The translations under genes and the position numbers were made by a program. From contig CAKSIN010000005.1 of the NCBI GenBank assembly GCA_934463115.1, positions 40,917-104,916 on the forward strand: a DNA stretch of 64,000 nucleotides, in the 5' to 3' direction. This document shows positions 17,887-27,382 of this stretch, piece after piece. Every line of letters starts with the position of its first letter. Position 1 is the first letter of the stretch. The DNA is from an uncultured Clostridia bacterium (GTDB taxonomy: Bacteria > Bacillota > Clostridia > UMGS1810). Below the pieces are notes generated by a model. It searched no databases. It saw only the letters and a list, made by a program, of their open reading frames with translations, and had not been told where the DNA came from.

Positions 17887-19296
17887 ATGGATATTATTAT
17901 AATTGAGGACAATCCGTTTTCACTGGAAACATTATCGGAGATAATTGACAGGTTTTTTGAAAACAAAAGAATAGTCGCAAAATATTCAAATGCCGAGGAC
18001 GCGCTTGAATACTTAAAAGACGGGTATGCCGACGCAGTTATATGCGATATCAAACTTCCCGGCATGAGCGGCCTGGAATTTGCGGAAATATGCACAAAAA
18101 CACATCCGCTGATTCCGATTGCGCTCATCAGTGCCTATTCTCAGTTTGAATACGCTCAAAAAGCGATAAACACAAATGTTGTTTCCTATGTCTTAAAACC
18201 CGTGACATACGACAATCTCTCCGAGGCATTTTCCGCATTGGAAAAGGCGTCGGTTTCGTCGGTTCATCACAAAAGCAGCTCGTTTCCCGACAGCTCCGTC
18301 CTTGTCAAAATACGGGCAAACCTGCAAAAAGCTATATATAACCCCGCACTTCCGAACGGCAGCAAAGAATTGGGCGATTTCGGTTTGATTAACAACAAAC
18401 ACATTTATATAGTGACATTGAGCGAAAATAATATCGAGCAATATATGTCATCGGTTTGGAATCATGGATTTGACAGGTTCACCACGACAATAAGCAACAT
18501 TTTGTATTCTTCGATTGCCGATTCGACAACGTTTTTTTTAAGCTACAAAAAGCCGTTTTTCGACATTGCCGTTCTTTCCGAAAACGAACTGTCAAAAGAC
18601 AGCATCATTTCGGGAATAACACCGCTTTATTCCCTGCTGAAGTTTCCGGGAAGTGTTGAACTGTTCTCGCATATTCGCGATATAAACGAATATGACGAAA
18701 TAATCGGCTTTAATATAAACAAGGCGATTTTGTACATTTTCAGCGGAAACGGCGCCGATATCGACACTTCCGTTTACAGCGGCAAAGAACTCGCACTGCT
18801 GTCGGAAAAAGTCTTTGACAAAGCGATAGAAAACTTTGGCATCGACACCGTGAAGAATCTGGCGATAAATCCGTACAAGCTGCAAAACAACACCGCAAGA
18901 CGGGAATACGAACAATTTTTGAATCATCAGGTAAAACAGATTAATAACATTATCGCCACACGCTCAAACGGTACAATGGAGCGCGCGATTAAATTTATAA
19001 ACGACAATTATTCGAAAAATATTTCTCTTATGGATGTTGCGCAATATGTTGCCCTGTCGCCGAAATACTTTTCCCGCTGCTTTAAGGAATACACCGGCTG
19101 CAACTTTATTGCCTACAAAGAGCAAATCCGCATAAATGCGGCAATCAAGCTGATCCGGGAGAACCCCGAAATAAAAAACACCGTTATCGCTCAAAAACTC
19201 GGATACGAAAGCGAAACAACGTTTTGCAAAAGTTTTAAAAAACACACGGATTTTTCCACAGCGCATTATCGGAACAAAAAAACTAAGGAGATTTAA
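17887..19296 (+). CDS. YesN-type response regulator with AraC DNA-binding domain
   Basis: This 469-residue regulator has a receiver domain (1-~120) with acidic residues E7/D8, phospho-acceptor D54 (VICDIKLPGMSG) and conserved K104 (YVLKP). A long linker domain follows, and an AraC-type double helix-turn-helix occupies ~370-465 (LMDVAQYVALSPKYFSRCFKEYTG, then IAQKLGYESETTFCKSFKK). GAGGAAG lies 7 nt before the ATG. It is paired with the sensor kinase 3 nt downstream and diverges from the sugar operon, the classic layout of YesMN-type control of pectin or hemicellulose uptake genes. It probably activates the operon through the repeats at 17744-17775. Confidence 0.93.
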   Translation: MDIIIIEDNPFSLETLSEIIDRFFENKRIVAKYSNAEDALEYLKDGYADAVICDIKLPGMSGLEFAEICTKTHPLIPIALISAYSQFEYAQKAINTNVVSYVLKPVTYDNLSEAFSALEKASVSSVHHKSSSFPDSSVLVKIRANLQKAIYNPALPNGSKELGDFGLINNKHIYIVTLSENNIEQYMSSVWNHGFDRFTTTISNILYSSIADSTTFFLSYKKPFFDIAVLSENELSKDSIISGITPLYSLLKFPGSVELFSHIRDINEYDEIIGFNINKAILYIFSGNGADIDTSVYSGKELALLSEKVFDKAIENFGIDTVKNLAINPYKLQNNTARREYEQFLNHQVKQINNIIATRSNGTMERAIKFINDNYSKNISLMDVAQYVALSPKYFSRCFKEYTGCNFIAYKEQIRINAAIKLIRENPEIKNTVIAQKLGYESETTFCKSFKKHTDFSTAHYRNKKTKEI

Positions 19297-19299
19297 TAT

Positions 19300-21021
19300 A
19301 TGAAGCCGCAGCGTTTTAAACTGTCAAAAAGCGAATTTTGGAGCTACTTTAAAAAGAATACTTTAATTGTATTGCTCCCGACCGTTGCCATGTCGATTAT
19401 TATTTTTGCGCTCTGCTTTTACACAACAAAAAACGATGTTGAAAAAAGCTCATATGAGTCTATCTCGAAAAAGACGTTTCAAATAAACAAAATGATATCC
19501 TCCGCCGAGCATATAAACTATGTTTTTTTCTCCGATTCGTACACAAAGGCGGTTTTGTACAACAGTGATCCGTTCAGCACAAACCCCGAATTTATCAACG
19601 CTTTGAAAAAAACGCTCAGCAACATGTCGACATATGTAAATATGTACGACTATGTAGGCTCAATATACCTATACTGCAACGAAAGCAATTATGTATACTC
19701 AAACTATCAAAACGAATATTTGGACAAGTTTATATCAAATGACTGGTACGAGCTGTGGAAAAATAACAATTACAAAACAACAATCGCCAAAACGGCATGC
19801 ACCGTACACGGTGTTCCCAAGGAATATATCTCCATTATATACAATATACGGTACGGAGCCGAATCCGACGGAGCTATTGTGATTAATTTTAATACATCAT
19901 ATATCAATCAGTTGCTTTTTTCGGCCGAAAAAAATGATACGAAATTCTATATTTACACCACCGATAACAAGCTGTGCTATTCCACATCGGGCGATGAAGT
20001 CTCCGACGGGAAGTATCTTAATATTGATAACAATACAAAGATTTTTCGTTCAAAAATCGTATCTGTGCAAAATATAAGCGGAATCAACGCAAAATTGATT
20101 ATGGAATCCAATAACCGCGCATTTGTTAACCGACTGACATGGTTTTTTGTTGTTATATTTTTGTACAACATATTAATACTGACGGTTATTTTTCTGCTTT
20201 CGCTCCATATCTCCAAACAATACTACGAAAGCATATCGGATATATTAAATATGCTGTCATCGTACGAAAACGAAGCGTCGGCGATAGCCGACAGCAGGGA
20301 GCTGTCGTATATAAAAGCAAAAATATCGGATTTATACCAACATAATACGGAAAACGAAATTTTGCTGTCTCAAAGAATGATAGCGCTTAAAAATTCGCAG
20401 CTTGTGGCATTGCAAACGCAGATAAACCCTCATTTTATTCTTAATTCGCTAAATGTTGTCAATCTGATGATTATGCGCAGCGGCGAACTTCACAGCGATG
20501 CGACAAAGGCAATGTCTCTGCTTGCCAAAATCATATCCAACACTCTTTCAAGCAAAGATTATATCATAAGCATTGAACGTGAAATCCTCTATGCAAAAAA
20601 ATACATTGAATTTGCTCAGCTGAAATTCGGCAACAACTTTGATGTTGAGTGGAATATTGATTCGTCCTGCATGAACTGCAAAACCGTGAAATTTATTATG
20701 CAGCCGATAATAGAAAACTCCGTCGAACACGGCTTTGCGGAGTGTACCGGCAGGAAAAATATGCTTATAATCAGTGTTTTGCCAAAAAACAATGATATCG
20801 AAATTACAATAACCGACAACGGCAAAGGTATGATACCCGAAAAAAGAATTGAAATAGAACATTCCTTAACCGATGCAAATATATTCAAAGACAAAAATCT
20901 GGCAATAATAAACGTTCACAAACGAATACAGATTATTTTTGGCGCAAAATACGGCTGCAGCATACTGTATTCAAACGACACGGGTACATCCATACGATTG
21001 ACAATACCCCGTATTTCATAA
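19300..21021 (+). CDS. YesM-type sensor histidine kinase
   Basis: This 573-residue membrane kinase has transmembrane segments near residues 22-44 and 280-305 flanking an extracellular sensing domain of ~235 residues, then a HAMP-like region. The phospho-acceptor H378 lies in QTQINPHFILNSL, the His_kinase family motif of YesM/LytS-like kinases. The ATP-binding domain is marked by the N box IIENSVEHG and the G box DNGKGM. AAGGAG is placed 9 nt before the ATG, which is 3 nt after the regulator's stop. It presumably senses an oligosaccharide, or the loaded binding protein, and phosphorylates the regulator. Confidence 0.93.
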   Translation: MKPQRFKLSKSEFWSYFKKNTLIVLLPTVAMSIIIFALCFYTTKNDVEKSSYESISKKTFQINKMISSAEHINYVFFSDSYTKAVLYNSDPFSTNPEFINALKKTLSNMSTYVNMYDYVGSIYLYCNESNYVYSNYQNEYLDKFISNDWYELWKNNNYKTTIAKTACTVHGVPKEYISIIYNIRYGAESDGAIVINFNTSYINQLLFSAEKNDTKFYIYTTDNKLCYSTSGDEVSDGKYLNIDNNTKIFRSKIVSVQNISGINAKLIMESNNRAFVNRLTWFFVVIFLYNILILTVIFLLSLHISKQYYESISDILNMLSSYENEASAIADSRELSYIKAKISDLYQHNTENEILLSQRMIALKNSQLVALQTQINPHFILNSLNVVNLMIMRSGELHSDATKAMSLLAKIISNTLSSKDYIISIEREILYAKKYIEFAQLKFGNNFDVEWNIDSSCMNCKTVKFIMQPIIENSVEHGFAECTGRKNMLIISVLPKNNDIEITITDNGKGMIPEKRIEIEHSLTDANIFKDKNLAIINVHKRIQIIFGAKYGCSILYSNDTGTSIRLTIPRIS

Positions 21022-21071
21022 AACAGGCGGCTTTTCGGCGGCGGCGCGGTCAACGAAAAGCCGCCTGTTTT
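21020..21071. terminator. Bidirectional terminator between yesM and the GH127 gene
   Basis: The 18-nt arms 21020-21037 and 21054-21071 are perfectly complementary, with A/T tracts on both outer sides. It serves the convergent genes on either side. Confidence 0.9.
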
Positions 21072-21110
21072 ATCTGTTAAATTTCAAAATATATCCGTAT
21101 GCGCTTTAAA

Positions 21111-22946
21111 TTACAGCTCGTTTTTTAAATACGGCACCTCGGTCATTCTTAGGTTTGTGCAGCCGTACGGTACAAGTCTGACATTCTGTATATCGCCGAT
21201 CGGTTCATTTGATTCCGGCTTTATTCCGCAGTGTCCGTTGTCAAACCCCCAGTTTACTTCAACCATTTTTGCTTCCATTTCAACGGGCGAAATTGCATTG
21301 CCGAATCCCGAAACAAAATCATTTTCGCGAATATCAAATTTATCGTCCGCAAGTGCATAGTTCCACCTTGACTTCGGATATATATAGTAGTCGCAGTAAG
21401 GGAATTTGCGTTCAACCCCATCTTTGGAATATTCGACTCTTTCCCACTTTTCGTCTATTGCAACGGAGTACAGCAGCGGCCCGCGCCATACACACACCAT
21501 ATCGTTCGGTCTTGAAACAATTTTTGTATCGAAATGCAGTTTGACGGTTACGGTTTCCGTTCTGCTCCAAATCTTTTTTATTTTGAAAAATTTGCCGACT
21601 TCGGCATCGGTTCCGTTAACCTCGGCCCGCTCCGCACAAGACGGTATTCTGAACGACAGCGCAAATTCAACCGGCTGTTCGGCGGTGATTTTGTATGTGA
21701 GGGTATCGCGGAACGGATACTCCGTATCGAGCGTACAGATTACATTAACCCCGTTCACTGTTGTATAAACGGTCGACGGTTCAAGCGCGCATGAGGCAAT
21801 TCCGTCCTCCGACTTCATAAACGACATAAGAGCAAATTTTGGATATCCCTGTCCGAAATTTGCCGTGCAGCAGCCGAAATTGGGTTCGAGTCCAAATGTA
21901 TGTGCAATATAGTTGTTTGAACGAAACGGCGGTTTTGACATCGGAAATGCCGCAACCTGATTTGTCATTTGTACATACTGGTGAGACCACATATCCGGGC
22001 TTATTGCAGCCGGCAGTGCATTGTATGCAAGAGTCTCGAGTCTGTCCAGCCATTCGGTATCTCCCGTTATCGCAAAAAGCAGCTCATAGGAGTACATCGC
22101 CTCCACAACTCCGCAAAGCTCCGTCCCTTGTATCGGCGACCGGCCCGAAAGATTTTCATCTCCGCTGAAATGTCCCACCGCTATACCGTGTTTATTTTCA
22201 AGATATTCCAGAGCTTTCTTTGTGAATGTGCTCGAATCCCCGCCGAAAATCAAGGAAACCAGCGCTTCGCATTTAAGCATCATGGCAATATTTACAACAT
22301 GTGAAAACTGATCCCACGACTCTTTGCACTTGTCGATAAATCCCGATTCAAATATTTCTTTCCAATTAAATCCCTGAATCTCCAATTTTTTTGCAAGAGT
22401 CAAAAGCCATTCTTCGTGTGTTTTTTCGTACAGCCAAAAGATGGAAATAAATCCTTCGTACCATCTTGCCGCGCCCCAGGCTCTTAATGTATGGCAATTG
22501 ATATGTGCATCAAAATTTTTAAGGCATTTTTCCACAACACCCGGTATTCGCTCATCGCCTGAGCACTCGGCATAGACGGTTAAAACCTTTAAAATAAGCA
22601 GTACCGCCCATGTATCATAATCGGCGCGTTCACTGTCGCTGCACGGGCATATCCAGCCGTCTTCCCTTTGCTGATATATAATTGCGTCGATATATTTCTT
22701 TGCCCGGTTTATCATATCGTCATCACCAAGCAGATATGCAAGCGGAATAAAGCCGTCGAGCCAATACGGAACACGTTCCCAGCCCTCGCAGTCGCCGCCG
22801 ATCCATGCGCTGTTCTTTATATCGGGCCAGACTTTGTCCAGATTACCGTTCAATCCTTTTGCCTGAAGGATAAGCTGCTCTTTGAACCATCCGGCAGGCT
22901 TTATTTCATTTGTCGAAAAAAATTTATATTGAAATCTTTTTAACAT
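21111..22946 (-). CDS. GH127-type beta-L-arabinofuranosidase
   Basis: This 611-residue, DUF1680-type protein has no signal peptide, so it is probably intracellular. It carries the zinc-site signature of GH127: Glu276-x-Cys278 in GTELCG, and the Cys359-Cys360 pair in NFGCCTANFG; in the characterised enzyme the first cysteine of that pair is the nucleophile. E264 in SGDENLSG is a candidate acid/base. The N-terminal (alpha/alpha) barrel is followed by a beta-rich C-terminus. GGAGGG lies 6 nt before the ATG. The enzyme releases beta-linked L-arabinofuranose, found in plant extensin-type glycans and pectic side chains. It is transcribed divergently from its AraC neighbour through overlapping promoters. 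Confidence 0.85.
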   Translation of the reverse strand: MLKRFQYKFFSTNEIKPAGWFKEQLILQAKGLNGNLDKVWPDIKNSAWIGGDCEGWERVPYWLDGFIPLAYLLGDDDMINRAKKYIDAIIYQQREDGWICPCSDSERADYDTWAVLLILKVLTVYAECSGDERIPGVVEKCLKNFDAHINCHTLRAWGAARWYEGFISIFWLYEKTHEEWLLTLAKKLEIQGFNWKEIFESGFIDKCKESWDQFSHVVNIAMMLKCEALVSLIFGGDSSTFTKKALEYLENKHGIAVGHFSGDENLSGRSPIQGTELCGVVEAMYSYELLFAITGDTEWLDRLETLAYNALPAAISPDMWSHQYVQMTNQVAAFPMSKPPFRSNNYIAHTFGLEPNFGCCTANFGQGYPKFALMSFMKSEDGIASCALEPSTVYTTVNGVNVICTLDTEYPFRDTLTYKITAEQPVEFALSFRIPSCAERAEVNGTDAEVGKFFKIKKIWSRTETVTVKLHFDTKIVSRPNDMVCVWRGPLLYSVAIDEKWERVEYSKDGVERKFPYCDYYIYPKSRWNYALADDKFDIRENDFVSGFGNAISPVEMEAKMVEVNWGFDNGHCGIKPESNEPIGDIQNVRLVPYGCTNLRMTEVPYLKNEL

Positions 22947-22963
22947 TTTTATCCCTCCGTGTA

Positions 22964-22995
22964 TTGAATATATATTAAATATATGGTATAATCAA
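22964..22995. promoter_or_regulatory. Face-to-face overlapping promoters (GH127 gene / araC gene)
   Basis: Plus strand: TTGAAT (22964-22969), 17 nt, TATAAT (22987-22992). Minus strand: TTGATT (22995-22990), 17 nt, TATATT (22972-22967). Each -35 lies on the other's -10, so polymerase cannot occupy both at once. Confidence 0.6.
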
Positions 22996-23059
22996 GAAAA
23001 AATCAATTGCATTTACAGACTTGTATATTGCAAAAATCGAACTGACGAAAGGTTTTGCC

Positions 23060-23821
23060 ATGTATTATCTGTCCGACAGTACCACACAAAAATTCCAAAG
23101 CTGCTCCATGCGCAAATTTAAAAAAGGTGAACATCATATAACAAGAATATGCGACAGCAGTGTATTGATTTTGATTTTCAGCGGTGTGCTACGCTTTACC
23201 GAAGACGGCAAAGACACAGAGCTTGTCCCCGGTGAATACTATATCCAGCGTCAGGGGTTGTATCAGGAGGGCAAAAGAGCGAGCGATTCGCCGGAGTATT
23301 TTTATATTCACTTTGACGGTTCTTTTTGCAATGATAAAAACGGTTTGCCGATACGCGGACGTTTTGACATACGCAGCATTATGGGTTATGTGGAAAAGCT
23401 TGAAAAAATGTACTTTTCGCCAAATAAAAATAAATTTGCAATTAACGGATTATTTTACAGCATACTCGGCTGCCTCGGTATTTGCGAATTTGCCGTGGGA
23501 ACAACAAAAGAAACAGCGTACAAGATTGAAAATTACATTTTGCATCATTTTACTGAAAATTCGCTGTCGATGCAGGATATAAAAGATAAATTTAATTTTA
23601 GCGAGGATTACATAATCAGAAGCTTTAAAACGGTTTTCTCGATAACTCCCCACAAATACATAACGCTGCTGCGAATAAAGTACGCAAAGCAGCTTATGCT
23701 TTCCACATCGCGCCCGCTGGGTATAATTGCCGCCGAATGCGGCTACGGCGATTATTCGCTTTTTTACAAAAACTTTGTTCGCGAAACGGGAAAATCGCCG
23801 AGCGAATGGAGCGCAAAATAA
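23060..23821 (+). CDS. AraC family transcriptional regulator
   Basis: The 253 residues start at the ATG at 23060, which follows AAAGG by 7 nt; the longer frame from a TTG at 23021 has no ribosome binding site. The N-terminal ~150 residues look like a cupin-type sugar-sensing domain. The C-terminal AraC helix-turn-helix pair spans ~155-250 (MQDIKDKFNFSEDYIIRSFK and GIIAAECGYGDYSLFYKNF). Its position opposite the GH127 gene suggests it controls arabinofuranosidase expression. Confidence 0.9.
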   Translation: MYYLSDSTTQKFQSCSMRKFKKGEHHITRICDSSVLILIFSGVLRFTEDGKDTELVPGEYYIQRQGLYQEGKRASDSPEYFYIHFDGSFCNDKNGLPIRGRFDIRSIMGYVEKLEKMYFSPNKNKFAINGLFYSILGCLGICEFAVGTTKETAYKIENYILHHFTENSLSMQDIKDKFNFSEDYIIRSFKTVFSITPHKYITLLRIKYAKQLMLSTSRPLGIIAAECGYGDYSLFYKNFVRETGKSPSEWSAK

Positions 23822-23826
23822 ACCGC

Positions 23827-23870
23827 AAAAGAGCCGCCGCGGTTTAAAACATTCGGCAGCTCTTTTTTCT
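23827..23870 (+). terminator. Terminator after araC gene
   Basis: Hairpin with arms AAAGAGCCGCCG / CGGCAGCTCTTT (one interruption) followed by a T run, just after the stop codon. Confidence 0.75.
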
Positions 23871-23976
23871 GTATTATGTCTGCGTAATATTATAATTGCC
23901 GCACTTTTTTCTCAAATTTTGTGGGTTTACAATAGATGTATATTAATGTGTATACAGTTTGTGAAAACAGATGTAA

Positions 23977-24384
23977 AAATTAATTTTGTACCACGGCAGC
24001 CCCAACAAAGTTGTTGTACCGCAATACAACCTCAGCGAAGACAGATACGATTACGGAAAAGGATTTTACCTCACAGAAAACATCGAACTTGCTAAAGAAT
24101 GGACTGTTTGCAGACCTAATGAAACAAACGGTTGGGTTCATAAATTTGAGTTAGACATAACCGATTTAAAAATATTGAATTTTCAGCAGCACAATATTCT
24201 TTCGTGGCTTGCAGAATTAATGAAACACAGAGATGCTGCGGATTCAAAAAGATATAAGGTTCCGGCGAAAAAGTTTATTGACAAATACAACGAAAGAGAC
24301 ATACGCGCAAGAAAAAATATGCGCAGACTTGTTGACTCCGATGCCAACAAAGTAACAAATGTGTTCAGCACATTATCGAGGTGA
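23977..24384 (+). pseudogene. DUF3990-type protein, truncated and lacking a normal start
   Basis: The reading opens directly with LYHGSPNKVVVP...YGKGFYLTENIELAKEW and RDAADSKRYKVPAKKFIDKYN, recognisably the N-terminal two thirds of DUF3990 proteins (ADP-ribosyltransferase-like fold). There is no ATG and no ribosome binding site, only TTG at 23986 right after an in-frame TAA at 23974. After about residue 105 the family pattern stops and an unrelated tail follows to the TGA at 24382. I therefore read it as a decayed remnant. It abuts a second gene fragment. Confidence 0.6.
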
Positions 24385-24400
24385 TAAAAATGGCGGCATT

Positions 24401-24574
24401 TGGAGAGTCAGATTCTGCCCGGAATTGCGCCGCTGTTTCTGCGACAGCGACGATATATCCTATAACGGCTTGCACCCGAAACTTTACTGGCACAGAACAA
24501 AAACTATCGGCCGAGGCAATGAATTGTGCGATTTTTGCCTGAAAATCAGGAATAGGCATATTGGGTTCGGCTAA
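24401..24574 (+). pseudogene. C-terminal fragment resembling L-2-amino-thiazoline-4-carboxylate hydrolase
   Basis: About 57 residues are visible without a credible start. The ending, LHPKLYWHRTKTIGRGNELCDF, resembles the conserved C-terminal block of the ATC hydrolase family (RTxTIAxGGxxCDFRF type). The N-terminal ~150 residues expected for the family are missing. Together with the DUF3990 remnant it marks a small deletion-prone stretch between the GH127/araC pair and the GH36 gene. Confidence 0.45.
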
Positions 24575-24588
24575 GGAGCAGTAAAATA

Positions 24589-26343
24589 CTACCCCTCTAT
24601 TCTCAAAACTCCCGAACACGGAACATCAAACCGATTAAATCCGTCGGAAATTGTGATTCTGCCGCTGCACAAAGCATTGCCCGTGCAGTCGTACACAGTG
24701 TAATCGGCATCGTATTTTCCGGCTCTGTTGTCAAAAATAAGCATATCCTCGCACGAGCCGTTGATGTATATAATCCTGTCATACCGCTTTTCCGCGGTAA
24801 AAACATTCCCTATGTACGAAGCCGCCACAATGCGGTTTTCCGATTCCGCCGACACAAAGCTGTATCCGCTTTCGGGATTTTTAAAATACAATTTGCCGCC
24901 AATAATTATATCGCGGTTATCATTCCATATTTTCAGATAGAACCTGAGCATCCGAAGGTGCGATTCGGGTATTTCCGCAAGGCGAACCGATATCTGCGGC
25001 ACTCCGAAAAATGCGTTTATCACCTGCAGTGCAGCCGATTCGGCACTGTCATCATAATTCCACATGAGCATGTCCGAATGAGCCGGAACAACGTCGGACA
25101 TAAGTCGCAGTCCCATAATTCCGCGGCGGTTTTTGTCTGCTGCCATGGGGCAATCGGCAACACGGAGCATATTTCCGCAGCCCTGCATCACAGGCCCTAT
25201 GTACGACTGTCTGAACTCTATGAGAACATCCGGATTTATCTTTGCAAGGCGGCTTTTTGCCTCGAACAGCAATGCGCATACCGCCTCCTCCAGCGATTCA
25301 TAATCCATACCGCCGCCAAAATCGGCGCTGTGTTCTGTAAGGGTGAAGCTGTCTATAAAATCAAGCTTAAATCCGTCCAGTCCCCATTCTTTGGCTGCCT
25401 TTTCGTATATTCCGACAAGATAATCACGGACATCGGGATAGCGCGGATCGAGAACACACCACGGATGATTTTCATCATATTTATCAAGGAATTTGCCGCG
25501 AAATCTCTCCCATGCATCGGAATGTACACCGACAAAAGGCACGCTGTACCACATTATATACTTCATTCCCAGCGCATGAACCGAATCCACAAATGCCTTC
25601 ATGTCCGCAATACGCACGCTGTTCCAGTCTCCGCAGTAAGCATATCCTCTGTTGCCGTCGTCAGTCTGCCATCCGTCATCCACAATGACCGATTCCATTC
25701 CGAGCTCTTTTGCAATTTTGAGCTCGCTCAGAATCTTTTGAGTGTCAAGCTGCTGGTGATACGAATACCAGGTGGAATACATAGGACGTTTTGAAAACTC
25801 CGGCGCATATGCCGATTTGCTGTAGCGGCTCCACAATCCGCATGCGCGCCTTACTGCGTCGGCAAGCGGAATCTTTCGGGTGTCTATCTGCAGTGTTGCC
25901 TCGTAGTGCTCAATCGCACTGATTTTCTGTGTAAAGAGAATCAGCTTATACTGCACCTCGGCGGTTTCCTCTGCAACACCGCTTAGTATCTCCATCGGTG
26001 TGAGCGGATCATCAACCGCAACCGTAACAGCATTGCAGCCGCTGTGATCTGTATACACCTGTATCGGCGCGTCGGACGCGGAACGCGATTTTTCCGATAT
26101 GGGCCCCCAGTCGGGGTTTATCGAACCGTTTTCCCAAAAATTCGTATTCCATTGAGAATAAATATTTTTCACATTGCAGCGCCATTTTATCCTGACGGGT
26201 TCGGGCACGGTTTTCTTGCCGAAATCCACCGTTATACCGATGCGGACAATTCCTTTTTCCGCGTCGGAACCCGTATCTTTTATCAGATTTACTTTGTATG
26301 TTGTATCTGTTGAAAATTCTATATTGTCAATCGTTTTAATCAC
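24589..26343 (-). CDS. GH36-type alpha-galactosidase (melibiase)
   Basis: This 584-residue protein starts at the GTG at 26343, preceded by GGGGGTGG at 6 nt; the frame extends 17 codons further but without a binding site. It has an N-terminal beta-sandwich and a central TIM barrel. Landmarks are STWYSYHQ, VIVDDGWQ, the nucleophile D328 in GFKLDF and the probable acid/base D397 in RVADCP. There is no signal peptide, so it acts on imported galactosides. It lies 81 nt downstream of an AraC gene on the same strand and probably forms an operon with it. Activity on alpha-galactose is the family expectation; related sugars are possible. Confidence 0.85.
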   Translation of the reverse strand: MIKTIDNIEFSTDTTYKVNLIKDTGSDAEKGIVRIGITVDFGKKTVPEPVRIKWRCNVKNIYSQWNTNFWENGSINPDWGPISEKSRSASDAPIQVYTDHSGCNAVTVAVDDPLTPMEILSGVAEETAEVQYKLILFTQKISAIEHYEATLQIDTRKIPLADAVRRACGLWSRYSKSAYAPEFSKRPMYSTWYSYHQQLDTQKILSELKIAKELGMESVIVDDGWQTDDGNRGYAYCGDWNSVRIADMKAFVDSVHALGMKYIMWYSVPFVGVHSDAWERFRGKFLDKYDENHPWCVLDPRYPDVRDYLVGIYEKAAKEWGLDGFKLDFIDSFTLTEHSADFGGGMDYESLEEAVCALLFEAKSRLAKINPDVLIEFRQSYIGPVMQGCGNMLRVADCPMAADKNRRGIMGLRLMSDVVPAHSDMLMWNYDDSAESAALQVINAFFGVPQISVRLAEIPESHLRMLRFYLKIWNDNRDIIIGGKLYFKNPESGYSFVSAESENRIVAASYIGNVFTAEKRYDRIIYINGSCEDMLIFDNRAGKYDADYTVYDCTGNALCSGRITISDGFNRFDVPCSGVLRIEG

Positions 26344-26424
26344 GAATTTCCACCCCCATACAAAAATTTTATCATATGTCAAAAACGCTGTCAATTAAAA
26401 ATATTGTAAACCGCGCTATGTAAC

Positions 26425-27237
26425 CTATGTAACGGAACTGCGCATTCTCCTGCGATATGCAAGGGGTGTTTCTTCGAATATTTCGCGGAATCTGCGTGAA
26501 AAGTAAAACTGATCGCAAAATCCCAATGCACGGCTTATCTCACGCACGGACATTGCTGTGGACGACAGCATTTTTTCCGCCTCAAAAAATATCATTTTGT
26601 CTATATACTTGCCTATCGGTATTCCGACTTCGCGGCGGAATTTCTTTGCAAGTGTGTTTTTTGACATATAAATACTCTGCGCTATTTCTTCGTTGCACAG
26701 CTGTATCGACAGATTATCGCGGATATAATCCACAGCCTTTGATATATCCGGTGAAAGTGTGCACTCATCTGCCGTCAGGCGCGGCTGGCATGCAATAAGC
26801 CGATAGAGCGAGCGGCATATTTCGTACCTGAGTTCCATTCTGTCCGCAAGACTGCCGCTCATATACAGCTGCGCAAGATGTTCTATTTTGTGCACCGGTA
26901 TATCTGCCCCAACGCATATTGCACCGCGGAGCAAATCGTATCCGTTCGGAGAATCTATATTTACATGAAAGTACAAATGGTCGAACCTGCCGCGGCAGCG
27001 GTTTCTGTATTGCATTCCGAGGGGAATGAGGTATACATTTCCGGGTTTCAGCACCTTTTCGCCGCCTTTAAAGCTGATTACAGCCTCTCCGCCGACAACA
27101 TAATATATCCGCGAAAAGGGCGAATGAACGCAATTGCAGTCCCATTCGCTGCCGACATGCGCAAATCCGCTGTCCGAAATGTTTATTTTGTATTCCGAAA
27201 ACATGTCCTGAATATACGGGGTTTTAACAATATCCAT
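26425..27237 (-). CDS. AraC family transcriptional regulator
   Basis: The 270 residues start at the ATG at 27237, with GGAG 8 nt upstream; the TTG at 27264 is less likely. A cupin-like ligand-binding domain (VGGEAVISFKGGEKVLKPG) is followed by the AraC double helix-turn-helix (IAQSIYMSKNTLAKKFRREVG and SRALGFCDQFYFSRRFREIF). It stands between the GH36 gene, which it precedes in the same direction, and the divergent fucI-fucU-rhaD operon, so it may control both. Confidence 0.9.
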   Translation of the reverse strand: MDIVKTPYIQDMFSEYKINISDSGFAHVGSEWDCNCVHSPFSRIYYVVGGEAVISFKGGEKVLKPGNVYLIPLGMQYRNRCRGRFDHLYFHVNIDSPNGYDLLRGAICVGADIPVHKIEHLAQLYMSGSLADRMELRYEICRSLYRLIACQPRLTADECTLSPDISKAVDYIRDNLSIQLCNEEIAQSIYMSKNTLAKKFRREVGIPIGKYIDKMIFFEAEKMLSSTAMSVREISRALGFCDQFYFSRRFREIFEETPLAYRRRMRSSVT

Positions 27238-27271
27238 ACCAATATCTCCATATTTTGAATTCAAAAATCAA

Positions 27272-27300
27272 TTGTATTACACAGCGTGCAGTGATATACT
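27272..27300 (+). promoter_or_regulatory. Promoter of fucI-fucU-rhaD
   Basis: TTGTAT, 17-nt spacer, TATACT with TGA just before the -10. It lies about 80 nt upstream of the fucI start. Confidence 0.6.
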
Positions 27301-27382
27301 GTTATCAATACATATAGTATACAACAATAACACGGACAAATCAAGTGTATACCAAAAAATGAAAAATTCGGAGGGAAAGAAA

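Noticed and set aside
24365..24619. 84-codon minus-strand frame overlapping the GH36 3' end
   Set aside because: The plus-strand reading matches the conserved end of a known family, while this frame matches nothing and overlaps the GH36 stop.
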